DNA of 64,000 bases from Atopsyche davidsoni (taxonomy: Eukaryota > Arthropoda > Insecta > Trichoptera > Hydrobiosidae), in NCBI GenBank assembly GCA_022113835.1, contig JAILWY010000006.1, positions 744,001-808,000 of the forward strand, written 5' to 3'. Positions 1-64,000 of this stretch are shown here, one piece after another; position 1 is the first letter of the stretch, and every line of letters begins with the position of its first letter. The position numbers were made by a program, and so were the translations under genes. Under the pieces are notes generated by a model. The model was not told where the DNA came from, ran no database searches, and saw only the letters and a program-made list of their open reading frames with translations.

Positions 1-59496
<59,496 letters not shown>

Positions 59497-59515
59497 TTTG
59501 AAACGGGAACAAAGT

Positions 59516-59527
59516 CTATGGAGTCAT
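59516..59527 (-). promoter_or_regulatory. minimal upstream ORF in putative 5' UTR
   Basis: Twenty bases of 5' UTR upstream of the candidate exon-1 ATG lies a three-codon ORF, Met-Thr-Pro-stop, out of frame with the main ORF. If the transcript starts farther upstream this uORF would be read first and could lower translation of the main start. The adjacent stretch contains a CTGTCAAAATGA motif of the kind often seen near insect gene starts. No TATA box is evident. Confidence 0.35.
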
Positions 59528-62500
59528 TTTGACAGCTCAGACAAAACGACTCTGATATGATGAAAATCACTTTTAAATTTAAAAACTGTCACATTTTTAC
59601 CATTTTTCACTTCGCCTAGATTTTTGGCGACATTCAAAAGAGAAACGCAATATTTTTAAAAACAAAGTCTTTCAATCCTAAATCTGGACATAAAACAGGG
59701 TAATCATCAAATGTTACATATTTTACCGGTAATTTTTAATTATTTCGCATTTTTATCCATAAACATGTATCGTGATAACCATATGTTTTAAAAAATCGAT
59801 TTGCACAAAAACGACGCAAATTTTTTTTTTTTGATTTTCTTCTCAGCCGCGATAACCGCGGAAAATTGGGATCAAATCTATAACTCTAAAAAAACATATT
59901 TTAATAATTTCCTATATATTTGGTCCAGTAAGTCAAATCTAATGGAATACAAAATAGTGATAACGATTTATACGCTTCCGTTTTAATCGATCGCTCGATA
60001 CATGTAATATAATACAATACGTTATTATGACCTACTGTAAGAGATGGCAATGATTATTGAACTAATTCCAGCCGTCTATATTAAGTTTATTTTCCATTTT
60101 ATTTGTGTTTATTTTAGCATAAATTACAATTGTTTAATGTTCGCGGAACAGATTGTAGTGCTCACGAAATGGTAATTTGGCCTCCCCGAGGCGGGAATTT
60201 CAACGAAGGCCGCCAAATGTTTTATTTGCAAGGGACTCGAGGAAAAGAGCAACGAAAAACAAATGAAATAACATCCAAGACAGTGAGAATCCGTGGGAAG
60301 GGTTCAAACTATCTAGCAGGGTATAAAAATGTGCGCTTATATGTATGCTAAACGAAATTTAATCTAGGATATAGTGCTGCCCGTGTGCCCTTCTGATACA
60401 AAAAAATATATTCGTCGTACCTACATCGATACACAAAGACCGGGTTGGATGGCAGATTAATGACATAAAAACAAAAAGCGTATCATTATAACAATAATAA
60501 TACATTTCGGTTCGAGTTACGCTGATCTACAAGTCTCAAGACTGTATGATTAAAAATCACAAGTAAGAACGGCAAAACATATCCATAAACGTACTGAATT
60601 GATTTTACGATTATTTTATAACATCTAAAATATATTAATTCGATGTAGTCGTTAGATCAATAACGAAAGTTTTGATTTTTTAGAAATCTATATATACAAT
60701 ATCCCAAATAAAACAAAACCGAGGTAATCTCTAGAAAACCAAGAACGTCAATGTAAAATAAGCATTATATTTATAATATAAGCACAACAAAAGCAGATCA
60801 TTTTCACAGCAATGAAAATACGCCATGATTTAAAACATCCGAATTTATCAACAAACAGCGCTTTTGCCGTTTAAGTCAAATTAAATAAAAAAAGATTCTT
60901 CGTTATGGCAACAAACATCGGCGCGTTTTCGTGAATTTGTTAATTTGCAAATAAGCGTGAGCGCCGCCTTTCAATTCAATGGATTTGAATAAATTACAAG
61001 CGTTGAATAAATCACTTCAGCGGCCCGGCGGTCCAGGGCCCAAATTGTTTTATATAAAATTTAAAAGCAGCCGTTATCAACTCGGCCAATATCGGTAAAT
61101 TCAAATTCGCTTAGAGCCCCAGTCGATAAACGGCACACTTGGGAAAGTGGCCGTTCCTCCATGTTGCAAAGTTTATTTGAACAATACAGCTAATCCGGAC
61201 TCCAAGTTTGCAATAAACTTTAGGTTAATGATCGGCAACGTACGCCCTTTTGGTCAGGTAGTGAACCGCCCTGACATTATAATTGACCTATCAACCGAAA
61301 CACGGATTTAGAAAAGAACAAAAAAAAAAACCTTAGTACATAGAAAGAGAACACCGCGAACACTTAAATCGATTGAAAACGTCTTGAATCTGCAAGCAAC
61401 TTTTGTAAAATAAAATTTTCATTCACGTCACCTCCCTTTTCTATCATCGATTCTTGGGCAAAGAAATAAGTTAATCTATAAGTAATTTTTTTTATTTTAA
61501 AAAAACCACTGATCTATGATCTACGTAAAAAAAGAAATGTTGCCGAAAAGTCTGATGCAAAGTCAGCGTTAACGGTAAAGGTATATTGCTAGATACAAAA
61601 TAAATTGGGTACTTATAAAATCTCTTAATCTACTAGACATTCTAAAAGATCAATAGAGTATAATCCAGGACAAATTCTAAATGTCAGATGTGAACCTTAT
61701 ATAATACCACAAAAAATATTTTAAATTATAAAATAAAAACTCTGTGAATATCGCAAGATGATGGAGAATACAGATATACTTATATCGTTACCACGTCTGT
61801 GGGAATAAATAGAGTATGATGTTCATTTAATATAAATAATTTCTGTTCTGTAAAAAATAAAAATGGGAATGATGTCACGTTATGACAGTTTTGAACGTAA
61901 AATAAAAGAAAAGTGTACTACTACCATAAAATAATATTCCACTTGCATAAATTGCAGCGAACTAGAAACTGTGATGAAATTTAATTGAAAATTCTCCAAG
62001 CGATGCAGTTATTTTTTAATAAAATTATTAATGCGTAGCATTCTTTCTGATATGAGATTATAGTGATTTAGACTACACCGGCATTTTGAGAGTGTTTCAT
62101 TTTATTTTTTAAACAGTCGCATATCAATTATTTTGAAATTGAAATGCACGATATTATAAATGACGCATAAATGAAAAATGTACCTCTTGCTTAAAAATAA
62201 TCCAAAATATGTATTAAGTGTACCAAAAACCAATATAAGTTTAACAAGAGACATTTAAATAGTTCATTAAATTTTATCCAAAGAGTTAAAAATACTTAAG
62301 AGGCAAATTATCAACATTATCAAATGTATCGAGTTTTTGAACAAAAAATTTATCTACTTAAAAAATAGCACTTTAAAAAATACTCAAACAAAATTTTCAA
62401 AATGTGGTCTATTATATTACATATATAAGATAACCAGTATTTCCTTATTGAATGTTATTATGACTTTGAACAACTACTAAGGTCAAATTTCCAATAAAAT

Positions 62501-64000
62501 ACGACTCTAGGTTATAACACAATAAACCCTTAAGGTATAAACTACTAATAAACTTCGTTTAAGCTTTTGAAATGTGAACCCTCGGGAAAGTGATCTAAAT
62601 ATTACGAACAAATAATAAATTCCCCCAAGCCAGGGACATGGATACGCGAGTAATAGAAGAACATCGCTTGCTGAAGATTTTAATATACGGGCTAACGATA
62701 TTTTTAACCGTATTTTCAGTGAAAAGCAGCACATATAAAACTGAGAAAATTAAAATTACATCGATGAATAAAAATTACTCCGCCATAAAATTACATTCAT
62801 ACAACTTTTAACCATATATATAATATTATTATCAAAACAGGTAATGTTATATTTAAAATACTTTTTTTACATTATATTAGTATATATTCTTAAAGCACTG
62901 CTTCAATTTTTAATAATCCGTATTTGAAAATTGCGAAGCACTTTTGCTTTTCAAGTCGGACATAGCCCCTGAAAGGACGAAAACTAGCCATTTGGAAATT
63001 CATATATTTTGTTTAATTATTACACCGTCTTGTATTAAAATCTATTCAATTGACTAAAAACGTATAAATAAATCATAACAAAATAATTACAAGACGTACA
63101 TCATATCTTAAAGAATCTTAACGGGGGTCATAACTCCAGCGGGACTCCCGAGAGGCGGAGCACTGCATCATCGCGGCAGCCTCTTTCTGTCGGGACCACA
63201 CGGGGGGTTCTCACGAGCCGCCACTGCAGCCACACCCCCTGTACCATGCACCATGCACCCTGTACACCCTGTACACCCTGTACACCCTGTACACCCTCCC
63301 CATGTATCACGCTCCCTCCCTTGCGGGGAGGCCCTCCCACGCGGCACTAACACATGATTCATGAAACTTCTCTCTACCACGTTAAAATTATACCTCTGAA
63401 TACTATGCATAAGTAATAACAAAGAATATATATTTTTTTATATTACCGCCTGATCTTATGGTTGTAAAATAGTTTAAAAATTAAAGCTAGAAGCTAGGGA
63501 CTAGAAGTATATATGTCGTGTGAAAAGGTATCGAATAAAAAAAATACATGAGAACGGTGCTTTAAACGTTTTATGGTTCGGTCCCCTTCAGTGTATTTTT
63601 AAATAACGTAAGTGTTACTAATTTTACTCTTAAAAGCACTGAACGCCTTTATGCAAAGTAGTTCTGTCCACACTCTTACTTATGTTATACATGTAACATA
63701 TATTTTGTAAACAATTACAACAAAGATGTTCTGTATTTCTAAGCTGTCATACTTATAAACCTCTATTTTGAACGCAATCGTTTTATAATAAGCAATTTCT
63801 ACTTATTTAATGGCTAATAACCCTAAATATTGCAATGTAGAAATGATTGCAACGGTCTAAGCACCACAGAGGCACGGTTAAGTTTTAGCATATCGTCATA
63901 GAAGCTATTTTACTTTTATATGTTGCGACAGACAGTTCCATTACTGTATTCAACGATAACTCGTTTCCTGCCACAGTGTGATACAAAGTTACTGCAATGT
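59528..64000. other. upstream region without recognisable genes
   Basis: AT-rich DNA upstream of the candidate HEATR5B first exon. I see no coding frame with homology, tRNA or intact transposon. A GC-balanced stretch lies at 61000-61250, a solo GAATAGCCAAATGG-family end near 62982-62994, and a GC-rich block with a minisatellite at 63120-63340. Confidence 0.6.
63256..63297. repeat. 9-bp minisatellite (CACCCTGTA)n
   Basis: Four and a half perfect copies of CACCCTGTA in a GC-rich block at 63120-63340. The minus-strand frames across it (poly Cys-Thr-Gly) are produced by the repeat. Confidence 0.93.

Noticed and set aside
63168..63422. 84-codon minus-strand Cys-Thr-Gly frame
   Set aside because: Produced by the 9-bp minisatellite.

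Overview
This is eukaryotic nuclear DNA, most likely from an insect and probably a moth or butterfly. The evidence is AT-rich introns with GT-AG splice junctions, an insect-like HEATR5B protein, Helitrons with A/T insertion sites and CTAG ends, and a TTAA-flanked piggyBac-like element. Nothing bacterial, phage-like or CRISPR-like is present.

The window holds one recognisable gene, on the minus strand: the arthropod orthologue of HEATR5B (p200; HEAT repeat-containing protein 5B), a cofactor of AP-1/clathrin adaptors at the trans-Golgi network and endosomes. I placed 27 exons by hand. All junctions keep the reading frame, giving 4,715 coding bases or about 1,571 residues, against about 2,070 in the full-length vertebrate protein. 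The C-terminal quarter lies beyond position 1. Exons 3 to 27 are packed into 1-14677. Exon 2 (47667-47817), with the conserved N-terminus, is separated from exon 3 by a 33-kb intron. A likely first exon (59462-59496 coding) lies a further 11.6 kb upstream and joins exon 2 in frame.

Region by region: 1-14.7 kb is compact gene body with two notable intronic insertions, a Helitron carrying a Rep-ORF remnant (2635-4449) and a 992-bp piggyBac-like element keeping only the transposase C-terminal cysteine domain (8501-9492). 14.7-47.7 kb is intron 2, with two short Helitrons, a long-TIR MITE, a 241-bp tandem duplication, a perfect 63-bp inverted repeat enclosing a tRNA-Thr-like sequence, minisatellites, and many 70-380-bp GC-rich islands in AT-rich DNA. 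47.8-59.5 kb is intron 1, with a hAT-type MITE, a decayed non-LTR retrotransposon end with an RNase H domain, a perfect hairpin and more GC-rich islands. 59.5-64 kb is upstream DNA with no gene that I can see.

The most interesting large-scale feature is the gene architecture: two giant 5' introns studded with non-coding GC-rich islands that are not coding exons and mostly not obvious transposons. They are candidate regulatory elements, for HEATR5B or a neighbouring gene, but only comparative or chromatin data could show that. All intron, repeat and transposon calls are by eye; no alignment or database search was run.
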